Positions 32,594-42,986 of a DNA stretch of 64,000 nucleotides are shown here, piece after piece. The notes beneath the pieces are model-generated. The model saw nothing but the letters and a program-made list of their open reading frames with translations, searched no databases and was not told the DNA's origin. Location of the stretch: NCBI GenBank assembly GCA_005408345.1, contig SEMN01000160.1:434001-498000 (forward strand), read 5' to 3'. Position numbers and translations under genes: made by a program. The DNA comes from Macquaria australasica (lineage: Eukaryota > Chordata > Actinopteri > Centrarchiformes > Percichthyidae). Each line of letters begins with the position of its first letter. Position 1 is the first letter of the stretch.

Positions 32594-32800
32594 TATTTAT
32601 ATGGCACCTTTCAAACAAATCAAATGCAAGCGATTGACAAAACGTAGGATGTTAAAAATGGGCTAATGACTAATGCACAGCAAAACAACCAAAAAAGCAT
32701 AAAAGATAGAGAAATCATGAAATACTACACAAAATAAACATATAATAGTAAAATAGTAAATAAGATAGTTAACAAAATAAAACAATAAAATAAATATTTG
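32553..32800 (-). mobile_element. LINE 3' tail with (TGAT)n
   Basis: On the minus strand the unit ends GAAAGGTGCCATATAAATAC followed by a (TGAT)n run at 32556-32588 on the plus strand as ATCA. Upstream, GTCAATCGCTTGCATTTG is the usual pre-tail stem region. No coding part remains. Confidence 0.65.
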
Positions 32801-32879
32801 GTCCCAGAAGAGACATCTCAGGCTGTTCATCTGTTTTGTACATGTATTGTTAATTAATTGTGAACATTTTCAGAATGTA

Positions 32880-33122
32880 CTTGGATATTTCCCTCAGAAG
32901 TTGGTGGAGACCAAAAAAAGAGCTAAAAGAGAGAAAATATTCGACTTACATTCATGGACACAAACACGACTCCACATGAATGATAATGTTGTTCCGTAAC
33001 TGCTGGATGTGTAAATAAGCAACTGTTTGCTAACAAGTTCACCATATCAACTTAAAAGGTGATGATATGTTGTGTTGTTTCTGCTGCCCTAAAGTGGCCA
33101 AAAAAAAGTGTAATTGCAGGTT
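32880..33122 (-). repeat. Dispersed repeat R1 (copy, inverted)
   Basis: Contains AGTTGGTGGAGACCAAAAAA, GAGCTAAAAGAGAGAAAATA, CGACTTACATTCATGG, TGTTTGCTAACAAGTTCACC and the family's outer end TGTAATTGCAGGTTTA. Confidence 0.65.
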
Positions 33123-33279
33123 TAATGAACACTGCATGAAAACGATCAGTCTAGAAGAGAGTTTTAAGAGGTGATTTATTAGATGATAACAGTCTGAGTC
33201 GCTCAGAAAAGTCTATCCAAACTCCAGGAGCACTGACAGTAAAGACCAGATCCAGATCCATATGTATGATCAAAATAAG

Positions 33280-33470
33280 TCTCTTTTCGTACCTTACTTC
33301 AAGTACACAAAACTTAACTGAGTATTTCCAATTTGTGAGACTAAATTTCAGAGCGAAATGTTTTATGTTTTACTCCACAACATTTATTTATTTATTCTAT
33401 TTACTCTATAGAGTGAAGGTTTACATGCAAAATACATGAGCCTCTAAAATTTTACGTTACACCACTTACA
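33280..33470. repeat. Fragment resembling the CAGTGGTGGAA-type MITE
   Basis: TACTTCAAGTACAC, ACTGAGTATTTCC, TTTTACTCCACAACATTTAT and TTACATGCAAAATACATGAG recall the opposite half of the MITE split at 22365/26159. No termini found. Confidence 0.35.
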
Positions 33471-33479
33471 ATGTTAAAA

Positions 33480-34208
33480 TAACTATCACAGGTTAAGGCT
33501 GGGATCACATACAGTAAGACGCCATTTAATATCTGTTCAGACTCATGGCAGAAAGTCACTATCGACAAAGACAGCTCATGCACAATGTAAAATAAGCCTC
33601 TTTTAGCCTCTTTCAGCTCATTGTTTTGGTTCTGCAGCTTCACATAGACTGCATGGTTGGGTCTCACAGCTCCCATCGACCCGCTTTACATAACCTTTAG
33701 TGGATTTCCAGTAAAACAGCTCAGACAAGCCAAGTGAACGCAGACAGATGAAGTTAGTGACGGCGCATAACTACCATATATTTGTGAGAATTTGCCGCTT
33801 TTTCTTGTTTTTGTATTATAGTAAATGGAATATTTTTGGATTTTGGATGGACTGCTGGTCGGACAAAACAAGACATTTGAAAGCCTCACTTTGGACCAAA
33901 CGATTGACGAACTGAGAATATTATCAGCAAATTACTCGAGAATGAAAACAGTCATTAGTTGCAGCCCTGGAAGAAAGTCAAACATTTAGCGGTTAAAGAA
34001 GCCAGATATTTTTTCTGACTTACATTCAGTGCATGTCCAGAAACACGACCGCAGTACGATGCTCATGTTGCTCTGTGCCTGGTGGATCTATAAGTATACC
34101 ATTTTTTCCACAAGTAAGCCACAGCAACTTGATAAGCCGATAGTATCTCAGGACTGCATGTCTGTGATTTTGTTTCGGTAGCTTTGCTGCCCCCTAGTGG
34201 TCAGAAAT
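33480..34208 (-). repeat. Repeat R1 with a hAT-MITE piece inside
   Basis: R1 words on the left (CTCTTTCAGCTCATTGTTTT) and right (ATTTAGCGGTTAAAGAAGCC, CATGTCCAGAAACACGACC, TGCTGCCCCCTAGTGGTC) are separated by 33788-33969. That block is the right part of the hAT MITE family of 49878-50176 (GAGAATTTGCCGCTTTTTC, ACAAAACAAGACATTTG, TTAGTTGCAGCCCT). The insertion lacks its left terminus, so the order of events is approximate. Confidence 0.6.
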
Positions 34209-35075
34209 CACGGTTTGGAGTACCCTGTTACATTTAGATGCTTTCAGATGTATTCCTTTAAATGGTGCCTGGTGCCAAACGTATCTGTGTCTTACCATGT
34301 AGCTACTGCAAAGATGCAAAAACTAGGATGGATATGTCTGCTATCCATACAGCAGCTGCTACCTGCATTTTTATTCATCTTCCCTGGGCTGTAATATGAC
34401 TTTGAGGAGATTTCCTGCTTTTTTGAGACTGATGTTGACCTTTGCCTCCTCCTGCATGCAGCTGTCCATCAAATGCTTGTTATGAGAACTGCGAGGAAAC
34501 AGAATATGAGCTGATCTAAAGGCAGAGATAAAAGGGATTTCTGAGAGCAAGCAGAGAGTAGCAGAGATGGGTCGGCATGATAATGCTTCTTGAAAGTGTA
34601 CAGCCTATTATTATAGATGGAGAGTGACTTTGACATGAGTGAGACTTTCTTTTTTTTCAGTCTTGTGAAGTGAAGTGAAGTGAAGCTCATTGGCACAAAC
34701 AAGGAGACAGCCTAGTAGGTGTAGGTGTACAATTTTTGATTAATCGTGTGCATGAATACGTAAACCGTACCCTGAAATTATTTTATTCATTCCCTCGAAT
34801 AATTAGTGATGAGTTATTGCATCAGTGGGATGTGAAAATCTGTGTTTTTGTGGGCAGAACGGTCAGTTCTGTCACTTTTCACTCAATATTAAAAATGTTT
34901 TTGACAAAAGTAACATAACACCTGTCTCTCTCCATGGATGGCCTTGTGCCAAAATTCCACACTTGGCTCACAACAACTGACTGAGCAAACTCCAGTTGCT
35001 GATGACGGCTACAAAATGTGGCTGAAAGCTCTGGAAAGACCAAGAAAGTGGATATTGTGATAAGATTTTTTTTGT
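34209..35075. other. No gene; unclassified
   Basis: Nothing recognised apart from a short GTGAAGTGAAGTGAAGTGAA run near 34668-34685. Confidence 0.4.
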
Positions 35076-35083
35076 GGATACAT

Positions 35084-35565
35084 CAGAGGTGGGACCAAGT
35101 CTTTGCTCTCAAGTCCCAAGTTAAGTCCCAAGTCAAGACAGGCAAGTCCCAAGTCCTAAACTTTGAGTTTCGAGTCATTATGTGCTCTTCACCAAATGTA
35201 ATGCCAATTTAACAACAGAGTAATAATATATTAAATTTAAACAAATCATGAATGTTTTTTAAAATTTGTACTTATTTGTTAAAACAAGTGGAACTGAACT
35301 TAATCATAAAAAAGTAGTGCTGACATCGCACTTTTATAGCATATAGAACTATTAACCACAACAGAATGAATTTTGTATGTTTCTGTCTTCTTGTATTTAA
35401 ATATCATACTTTTTCATCTTTGGGCTTGGGTGAAGGTATCAAGTATTAGTAGTCAAAAGGCTTGAGTCCAACTGAAGTCACAAGTCATTGGTGTTAAAAG
35501 TGGTGTCTAAAGTCATCAAATTTGTGACTCGAGTGCAAGTCATGTGAGTTGAGTCCACACCTCTG
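35084..35565. mobile_element. hAT-type MITE, 482 bp
   Basis: Begins CAGAGGTGGGACCAAGTC and ends GAGTCCACACCTCTG, giving a CAGAGGTG terminal inverted repeat. The 8 bp outside each end are GGATACAT and GGATACTG, agreeing at six positions, as for an aged hAT target duplication. The interior is built from AAGTCCCAAGT/GAGTCAAG-type words, as in a known fish family. A 64-codon frame over the left end is not a gene. Confidence 0.8.
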
Positions 35566-35573
35566 GGATACTG

Positions 35574-36842
35574 TCCTGTTGCCCTTCTCTTTTATATATA
35601 ATTGTGATGCCACACTGGAGGTTGTTTCAGCACTTTTTGTTTACTCTTTCGCTTGAATCTAAATGTGTTGCTCAATACAGTTTTATTTTGGACAGATACA
35701 TGTCTATACTAAAGGTTTTAGCCGATTAACACAACATATTTTACAGTATTATACATACTTTATTTTGTTTCTTTATTTATTTTTTTTAAATTATGAATAC
35801 AAGGGTATAAATTATTGCTGAGAACAGGCTTTGAAACTACACAGCTCCCTATGGAAAACACTTTGTTCATTTATATTCATAGTGTTGAATTTCATGACCC
35901 GTGTTCCTTTGAAAGCGACGACTCCTGCAGTCCATTGTATAATTTGCATTTCTGTCTGTTTCAGTGCGACAATAAGAGTTCATTTCTAAGTAAAAAAGAA
36001 AACCTTTCATATAATCTCATAAAATGTTTTGTATAATGCAGGTGACCTTAGGACCTGAATGACATGAAAAAGACATGTTCCTACATTGCTGACAGAGGGA
36101 TTATAATTTTTTTCCATTACCTTGATAGCAATGTAACTGAGACTTATTTTTTTGCTATCAAACTCTCTTTTCCCAGAAGGTAAAACCAATGACGACAGCT
36201 CCTGCCTAATGCTCCATATGAATATCCAGAGAGTTCAGAGAATTCAATTTGACCTGCTTCAGCGATGGACCTCCCTGTGGAAATACAAAAAAGTTCAAGA
36301 GCATTTAATCCTTCCGCACACTCCAGATACATTACTGTAGGATATAGTGTGCATAATAAAATGGACAGTATAATACATGCATTTAAATTAGATCTGAGGG
36401 CCGCTGTGCTCTGCATCCAATGTGATATCTGAAATGAAGCTTTGAGTGATGATGCACCTTTTGTCCCAGCATGTGAAATAAATAAATACACACAAAAAAT
36501 TATTAGTTAAGGTTTCATGATAAGATTTAAATATTTCTATAAAACATGATTTGGCAAAACTAAAAGATTGACATGACACTTATTGGTTTCATGAAGCTGG
36601 CAAATGATATTCCTCTTTTCAAAGTCAACAAGTTGGATCAGGGCAGTTAAAGGCCTGTCTTGGTTTTTTTGGTGTGTTTTTTTACTAAAAATTGTTGAAA
36701 GGATTATACAGAAGCAAATAGATACATGTCACATAATCTTATTCAACACGAGTTCTTGTGTTAACCTTGATGTTTTTTTAAATCATGAATAAGAAATGCT
36801 GCACATGTATGTATTCTTTAAACTATCAAACTACTGACAGGC
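35574..36842. other. No gene; unclassified
   Basis: AT-rich. Frames on both strands between 35815 and 36580 overlap each other and show no conserved motif. Confidence 0.4.
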
Positions 36843-37107
36843 TCAGACTGTTATTCGAAGTGTCTGACAACATTATGGAAAGGATCCCTACAGAGACAGA
36901 CCGTTCTGTTAAAGAGTAAGATCCTTTTTGTTTAACCAGAAACAGAAAGTCTCACTCAAGGAAAAGTCTCTCTCTGAAATCTCGCGAGAGGTTGAGTTGT
37001 TGCAGGAAGACATTGGTGGAAACGTGAGTCAGAGTTGGAGAGAAGAGTTTCTGTCTTTGTAAGGATCCTTTCCGTAATGTTGTCAGACACTTTGAATAAC
37101 AGTCTGA
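36843..37107. mobile_element. Short element with 45-bp terminal inverted repeats
   Basis: 36843-36887 and the reverse complement of 37063-37107 differ at only two of 45 positions. The ends open TCAGACTGTTATTC and run through TGTCTGACAACATTA to GGATCC. The 175-bp centre is unrelated on the two sides and holds a TCTCGCGAGA palindrome (36981-36990). Total length 265 bp, so a transcript could fold into a long hairpin. No target duplication is evident. Confidence 0.85.
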
Positions 37108-38688
37108 ACCAGAGTCAGTGGCAAAAACAAGCACTTTTAGTGGATGCACTTTTCACGGGTGCAGTTGCCCCAAAGGATTATGTTGCAGCCATTGCAGCTA
37201 GTGATGGGACAACCGGTTCATTTTAGTGACTCATTCAGTAAAATGAACTACTCTTTTTTTTAATCATTCGTTCATTCGTTCAGTAGATGAAGGGTACAGA
37301 TGAAGAACGTGCGCTAATGTAATGGATGAACAGTTTTTCTGGTTTTCGCTGACACATAGCAACCTCAAGTCAAGCCAGAAATATCATTAACAAGCCACTT
37401 GTGACAAAAACGATATGTCAGGAAATAAATAACAATAAATAAAATACAAGTAAAGACAAGCTGCAACAAACAACATTAAGATGCTGGATATGCTCTTATA
37501 ACAGGCATGACAATTTAAAATGGTGAAAAATGTGCTGTCACAAAGCATTACACTTTATACTATCAGCAGTCTGACAGTAAAAGAGACTCAAGCCAAGCTG
37601 TCACCCTCAAGGTAAGCCCGCTGCTAAATACATAACAATTTTCCTTTAAAAACTGTAATTCACAGCTGCATGCCGAGCATTTTGGACATTGAGTTTATTG
37701 TATTTATTCATAACCAGTGTGTCTTTCAAAATAAACCCATTTAATGGTTAGTTGTGGGGGTTTTTTTTCTTCTTCTTGCGAAGCAGCATTTGCTTTCAGA
37801 AAGTCTTCTTTCACAGTCCTCATGTGATCTCCATGAAAGACCCCAGAGGACTGCAGGAATGCAGATAGATGGTTTGCCTACACGCCTGCTGAATGTTTGG
37901 TCAGGAGGAGGGTTATGTGTGCAAAATGAACTTCTGTCTCCTGCTCAGAGGCACTTCATATCTTATGAGCCGTTCAGAAAGACCATTTAGCAGTTTGTTT
38001 GATTACCTTTTTTTTTTCTTTTAAATTGTCCTTCTGTGTCGCTGTGATCAAAAGTGTGTGTCTGTTTAAGCAGCATGAAAGACTTTAATTGGTGTGAAAT
38101 ATGAAGGAAAATTCATAAGAAGCAGTTTTACCTGAAATAAGTCGTCCTTTTGAAGTTGAAGTGTTGAGTCAATGACATGCACATGAACACATTAACAGGG
38201 TCCCCACTCTTTTTAAGAAGTCATTTTCCAGGACCTTTCCAGGACATTTTTCAGGAGTTTTTCCTTGACAATACAGGACAGCGCTTGCTGACAAACAGTA
38301 GGCCTAGTACTGACACATTTAACCTCGCCGCCATCACAAGTGTCATTCCATTTATCTGAAAAACTGAAGTGAACTTGGTGAGATCGAACCCTCGGAGGGC
38401 TGAGGGAGCGAGTCAACAACGATGGTCACTGCAGAGGAGTATATCACCCACAATGCACTGCAGTCATGCATTTGGTGCCAGGAAATACATCCATGGTTAG
38501 GTGGCAGTAATATACATAAAACTCTGGTTATTTTATTTACATACCAGGAACAATGCACATTAATCAATATTTAACTCTACACATCAATGTAAATGTGCCG
38601 GAGTTAGCAAATGAGCTCATTTTCCTCCGTATGAAAATTACAGATTAAATTGCTTTTCAGTTTCAATTTTTCTAATATATCTTATAGG
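37108..38688. other. No gene; two possible DNA-element ends
   Basis: 37200-37300 (GTGATGGGACAACCGGTTC, ACTCATTCAGTAAAATGAAC) and 38198-38265 (CAGGGTCCCCACTC, TTCCAGGACCTTTCC) resemble the ends of common fish hAT-type elements, but neither has a matching second end. The rest is unclassified. Confidence 0.4.
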
Positions 38689-38694
38689 TCTGTA

Positions 38695-39124
38695 CCATAG
38701 ACTGTATATAAAGATGGACGACGCGTCTCCTCTTCCTCCTACTGTACAAAAATGAAGCCATAATACCCCGGATACGGGAGCTGCCACCTTGCGCTGGTGA
38801 CGTCATTTGGTGTCTGTGCAGTAGTGATCCTATCGAGGTCCCACCCATACACCCGCCTGAACCAATCACAGCACACTCACAGTTGACAATCATGACGTCT
38901 CACCCCATTTTTATAGCATGATTAAAACCAAACTCATCAGAAAAACATGAACAAACATCAGCGTGATAAGAACTACCTAAAATGACGAAACCATCTTTGG
39001 TATTTTGATTGAATGATTGATTCCACTAACATGGAGGGGGCGGGGCTTATGACCTATACTGCAGCTGTTTCGGCATCACTTTTGGGGAGCCGTCATGTCG
39101 TCCATCTTTATATACAGCCTATGG
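38695..39124 (+). mobile_element. MITE M6, complete copy with 6-bp duplication
   Basis: Starts CCATAGACTGTATATAAAGA and ends with the inverse of CCATAGGCTGTATATAAAGA; TIR about 30 bp including ATGGACGAC. Directly outside are TCTGTA (38689-38694) and TCTGTA (39125-39130). Length 430 bp, no transposase. The interior contains GACGTCATTTGG, CCAATCACAGCACAC and GGGGGCGGGGCTTATGACC. A 73-codon minus-strand frame recurs in the 29 kb copy only because the element does. Confidence 0.9.
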
Positions 39125-39130
39125 TCTGTA

Positions 39131-39844
39131 TAGGTAGACTTACGTGTGTATGGGTTCACTCGCCTAGTTAGCAGATAGTTTCTTAAGAAAATCTAATTGA
39201 TAGCTTGATATTTTACTGGAAAATGTCATATAACTAATTGCAGTTAATATTTACTCAGATTGTTGTTGTAGGCCTACTGTTCAACATTATCTTTAAATGC
39301 ATTAGAAAATTTGCCGTTTTGCAAGATCTCATAACCCTGTAGCAATAATAGTTATGACTGCCTAATAATGATACAGATCACAAACAGAAATTTCTCAATC
39401 AGAAAACATCTAATTAAGTTCCGACGTATTGCAGTTATTCGCCTCGTTGAAATGAGTCTGCAGGTATTTCTGACGATTTGTAAAAAGCAGTGTAGCGCTA
39501 AAACTACAACTGGCGGTGGAACCATGATAGTTTGGGCTGAAAGTGTACAAGGGCAGGTGAGTTACATTTACATCCCCTGCTCCTCCGTGAGACGTGCTGT
39601 TACGTAATACCGAGAGCTGAGGGGAAGTGAAGTGGAACTACTAATGAAACGCAGCGCTTGTTTATGTTCTGTGTTACACTTACTTGAATTGTGGCAGTTA
39701 CAATACTCACTCCAAACACTGGCTTATACTCCAGGTCCCTCATATGAACTCTAAACTTTGACACAAACTGACTATGTTCTACCTCTGTAGTAAATCACAA
39801 AAAACCAAAAAGTATTAGCACATATTCTACGTGTTTTATATAAT
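39131..39844. other. No gene; unclassified
   Basis: Nothing recognised. Confidence 0.4.
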
Positions 39845-40435
39845 GCCAAATCATGAGCATGGCACAGACCTCATCACTAAATAAACAAATGAACAGCTCG
39901 CATGCTGCAGGGTTACACAGCCCACTTATTTACTGCACCGAGGTGAACAACGTTTTGATTAGAGCAGTATTAATGGCCAACATTAGCATTCATCAAGTTG
40001 TGTTTTGGCCATCTGATGAACATTCACTCTCCCTTTAGGTCTGTTTTGCTTTCTTCCAACTCCTGAGGAAAATGTCTGCCTCTTTAGCTGCTAAACGATC
40101 TCTGGAACGAGCTGCCCGAGGAAATCAGGTTGGCCGAGTCAGTGAGCTCCTTTAAATCCCTTCTTAAAACATACTTGATTTTACGTGAATTTTAAATTTT
40201 TCTTAGAACTGTCTATTTCCTTTAAATGTTTTTATTAAATGTTCCATTATGTTCACCAGCTCGTCACTGACTTTGTCCGTCTGCCGTTTGGTGCTGGACG
40301 GCTGGACAGTTTTTTTGATGAAAACAGCTGCCTGCTTCTGCTGGAAACAGGTTGATGAGAACAGATGCACTCTGGAAACTGAAGCAATGAGCTGAAAGAC
40401 TTATGGTTATTTGTACCATATTAGGGCGATTAAAC
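39845..40435 (+). repeat. Repeat R1 interrupted by a LINE piece
   Basis: R1 words (CAACATTAGCATTCATCAAG, TTTAGCTGCTAAAC) stop at about 40096 and resume at about 40230 (AAATGTTCCATTATGTTCAC, CTGCCGTTTGGTGCTGGAC, GCAATGAGCTGAAAGAC). Between them lies a LINE fragment. The phrase CTAAA is found on both sides of the insertion, as a short target duplication would be. Confidence 0.7.
40097..40229 (+). mobile_element. LINE C-terminal fragment inside R1
   Basis: Frame reads LWNELPEEIRLAESVSSFKS then LLKTYL and a stop after REF, followed by a short AT-rich 3' end. It belongs to the same LINE family as 3490-3985 (LWNDLPEEMRLAESVTSFKS). Only about 130 bp arrived, an extreme 5' truncation. Confidence 0.75.
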
Positions 40436-40439
40436 GGTC

Positions 40440-40560
40440 GAACCGTAAATAGGCTGCATTTATATAGAGTTCTGCTCATATGGGGAGGAGGAGCCGGGAA
40501 TCGAACCACCAACCTTGCGATTCATGGACGACTCCCTCCGCCTGCTGATCTGTCCAGAGA
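40440..40560. repeat. Fragment of a fish repeat with GGGAATCGAACC
   Basis: GGAGGAGCCGGGAATCGAAC, ACCAACCTTGCGATTC, GACGACTCCCTCCGCCTGC. A B-box-like GGTTCGATTCC is on the minus strand, but no A box or tRNA fold follows, so it is a dispersed-element end, not a tRNA gene. Confidence 0.5.
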
Positions 40561-41524
40561 CTACAAATGAAAAATACTCTCTCAAACGTAAATGAACGTG
40601 CACGGTTCTTGTCAAATAAACAGATTAATAAACAAAAATACCAAACAGTTAATTTAGCTACTCACAGAGGGAGCTGTGTGAAGTCTGATCTATTGCCTCA
40701 AGTGATGTCACTCGAGTCAGCGTCGGTTGGGGCTGAAGACTACAAGTTTGAAAATCTTGGGTTGTGGAGTTAGAAAGACGAGAGCTCGCCAGACCTCTGC
40801 AGCCCGCTCCTCATCTCTGCGTGAGGCTAGCAGCTCGAGCCTACATTAGCCGCTACTAGCATACCACAGCCGAATCTTGGACTGAACTGTCTGCGGTCGA
40901 GTTGCATTGTGGGTAATGTAGGCGCCAGGTTTTGACGAGGAAGAGGAACGTGTGGAATAAAAAACATATCTCTGGTTCTACTGTATCGATTTTGATCCTT
41001 TTTTAAAAACCACCCAACATTGTTATAGGAGTACGTTGCTAAAATACAAAGGTAGTAGAAAGTACTAATATACAAAACTCTACTCATTACATTTCAGCAT
41101 ACCAGTAAGTATCACCGAAACAGCATGTAGTCACTTTGTCATGGCAGTGTGACATCTGGTTGAGCAGTGAGGGTTATTGGCTTATACTACTAGGACGTTT
41201 GTGGCGGCCAGGCCTCCTTCCTCTATTCATCTCTTTTCCTGCCGGCTCTCTCTCTTTGATCCCACTGCTCTCTTTTAAAGGCGAGACCTCAGCCACCAAA
41301 CATGCTGCATCCTGAGTGGTTTTCACTGCTGTTACTGCTACCACACTGTGCATCCATGTGGCCTCGATTACAAACTATTCTCTTTCATCACAGATAGATC
41401 ATTTGTCAACAAAAAAGAGGACTTATGTTCCAGCTCTTACTGTATGCTCCATGAGAAATGCTGCTCAACAGTCTGAAAGCAGAAAAAAAAAAGTCACCTC
41501 CACTCGACAACCTTTACGCCACCT
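40561..41524. other. No gene; unclassified
   Basis: 41025-41110 (TAGTAGAAAGTACTAATATAC) recalls the ACTT-rich MITE family at 22365. Nothing else recognised. Confidence 0.4.
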
Positions 41525-41745
41525 GTAAATGCAGCATTTTATTTTCTGTAACCTCAGTTTGAAAGTTCATTCTTGACCTTTGGAAACAGCAGTTGACAAA
41601 CGATCTCACGAGGTCCACTCAGTAGCTGTTCTGGAGCTTTCGATCATGTCACACAGTCTTCCTCAGCAGACGGAGTTTGCCCAGAGGTCCGTTGCAGATG
41701 TTGAAATTTCCATTTTCCTGCGCTTTAAGACTTTAAGGCTTAAAA
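41525..41745. repeat. Dispersed repeat R2 (copy 2)
   Basis: Matches 9255-9467 over CCTTTGGAAACAGCAG, CAGTAGCTGTTCTGGAGCTT, ATGTCACACAGTCTTC, GAGTTTGCCCAGAGG and GAAATTTCCATTTTCC. Confidence 0.6.
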
Positions 41746-42119
41746 GTTGAGCTATATTCCAACATCAACACATTCATCATTAAGCCAGGGGGCAGGATAA
41801 ACATAGAGAGAAAATTGCCTAACATGAGCTACTGACGTGGAGAAGCATCACATAGTATCATGGTTTTGACCACCAAAGTGAAAAAGAAATAATCACACAC
41901 AGCCAAGAGCTGTTCATCAGCAACGATATGCTGCTTACAGCAATTTACGGTGGTTGTTTCATGTGTGATTATGGTACAATCACAAACGTAGCACATTCAT
42001 GGCAGCCACAATCATAGTCGATCAATCATGGCAATGATGAGTACAGCTTGTTTTCAGCCAGATGGGCACAGTGGGATTGTCTGTCTGTCTGTCCAACACA
42101 TCTCAACATCTGAAATTTA
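41746..42119. other. No gene; unclassified
   Basis: Contains a (TGTC)n stretch at 42079-42093. Nothing else recognised. Confidence 0.4.
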
Positions 42120-42325
42120 GCACAGGCATTTGTGATCTTCATTTGGTGATCCTCTGACAATTTCATCTTAAACCACCAGCAGGTCAAATGTTCTACTTTT
42201 CCAACACAAAAAGAACAATTGAGTGAATTCCCATCAGCCTCAGCTCTACTTCAACCTTAATGCTAATGTGCTGCCATGCTATGTTAGTATGATAACATTA
42301 GCATTGAGCTCAAAGTGAAGCTAAA
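42120..42325 (-). repeat. Composite repeat R3 (partial, inverted)
   Basis: TTTGGTGATCCTCTGACAAT, AACCACCAGCAGGTCAAATG, CCCATCAGCCTCAGCTCTAC and TGCTAATGTGCTGCCATGC match the left arm and first unit of 15616-16362 in reverse. Confidence 0.6.
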
Positions 42326-42882
42326 ACTATGAGGAAGTAAAACGAAGACCACGTTCAGATTAAAACACACAGCCCCCTCATTCTTTTCAGTGGGACCATT
42401 ACATCAGCACAGCAAGCTGCTGACACACAGACGACTCCGGCAAAAAATGCAATGTCATTCAAATAAAAAAGTTAGCTAGTGCTACGTAGAAGTTTTTCCA
42501 CAAACTGAATATATGAACAAACATATGAACATGTGATTTATGTATCTATAGATATACAATTAAATCCTACCTATCTTTAAAGTCAACTGGCAATCCAACA
42601 ATCTAATGAATCCTTGAAAACTTGAAAAAGCTGACTATATCTGTTATAGCTACTAGTTAATGAGCTGCACATATCATTCAATAGTTGTCACGATTAATAC
42701 CGTTAAGAACCGTTCAGATAAATACTAAATGAGTTACAGGGTCAGGAATTCTTAGTTCATGCATGGAAACCCTTGAAGTCTTGTCTCATAGCACATTTAA
42801 TAACCTCCCAGAAACCTCTCAGGCGTGACGTGATGACGGTAAACATATGACAAAGGTCCGCAGGCTGGACATCAGACTATTT
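42326..42882. other. No gene; unclassified
   Basis: Nothing recognised. Confidence 0.4.
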
Positions 42883-42986
42883 TTTATAGTTTTTTATTTA
42901 TAAAGTTCAAACAAAAAAAAAAAAAAAATTTTATAGTTTTTTATTTATAAAGTTCAAACAAAAAAAAAAAAAAAAAAAAAAAAAAA
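42883..42986. repeat. Tandem duplication with A-tracts
   Basis: A block of about 50 bp (TTATAGTTTTTTATTTATAA, AGTTCAAAC, then a run of A) occurs twice in direct tandem; the second A-run reaches about 26. Either a recent slippage duplication or an assembly artefact at a homopolymer. Confidence 0.85.

Noticed and set aside
29407..38893. Shared IGSGGCMGGTS peptide at 29.4 kb and 38.8 kb as a gene family
   Set aside because: Both are translations of the same MITE (M6).
40440..40560. tRNA gene suggested by a GGTTCGATTCC B box
   Set aside because: No A box, acceptor stem or anticodon arm is present.
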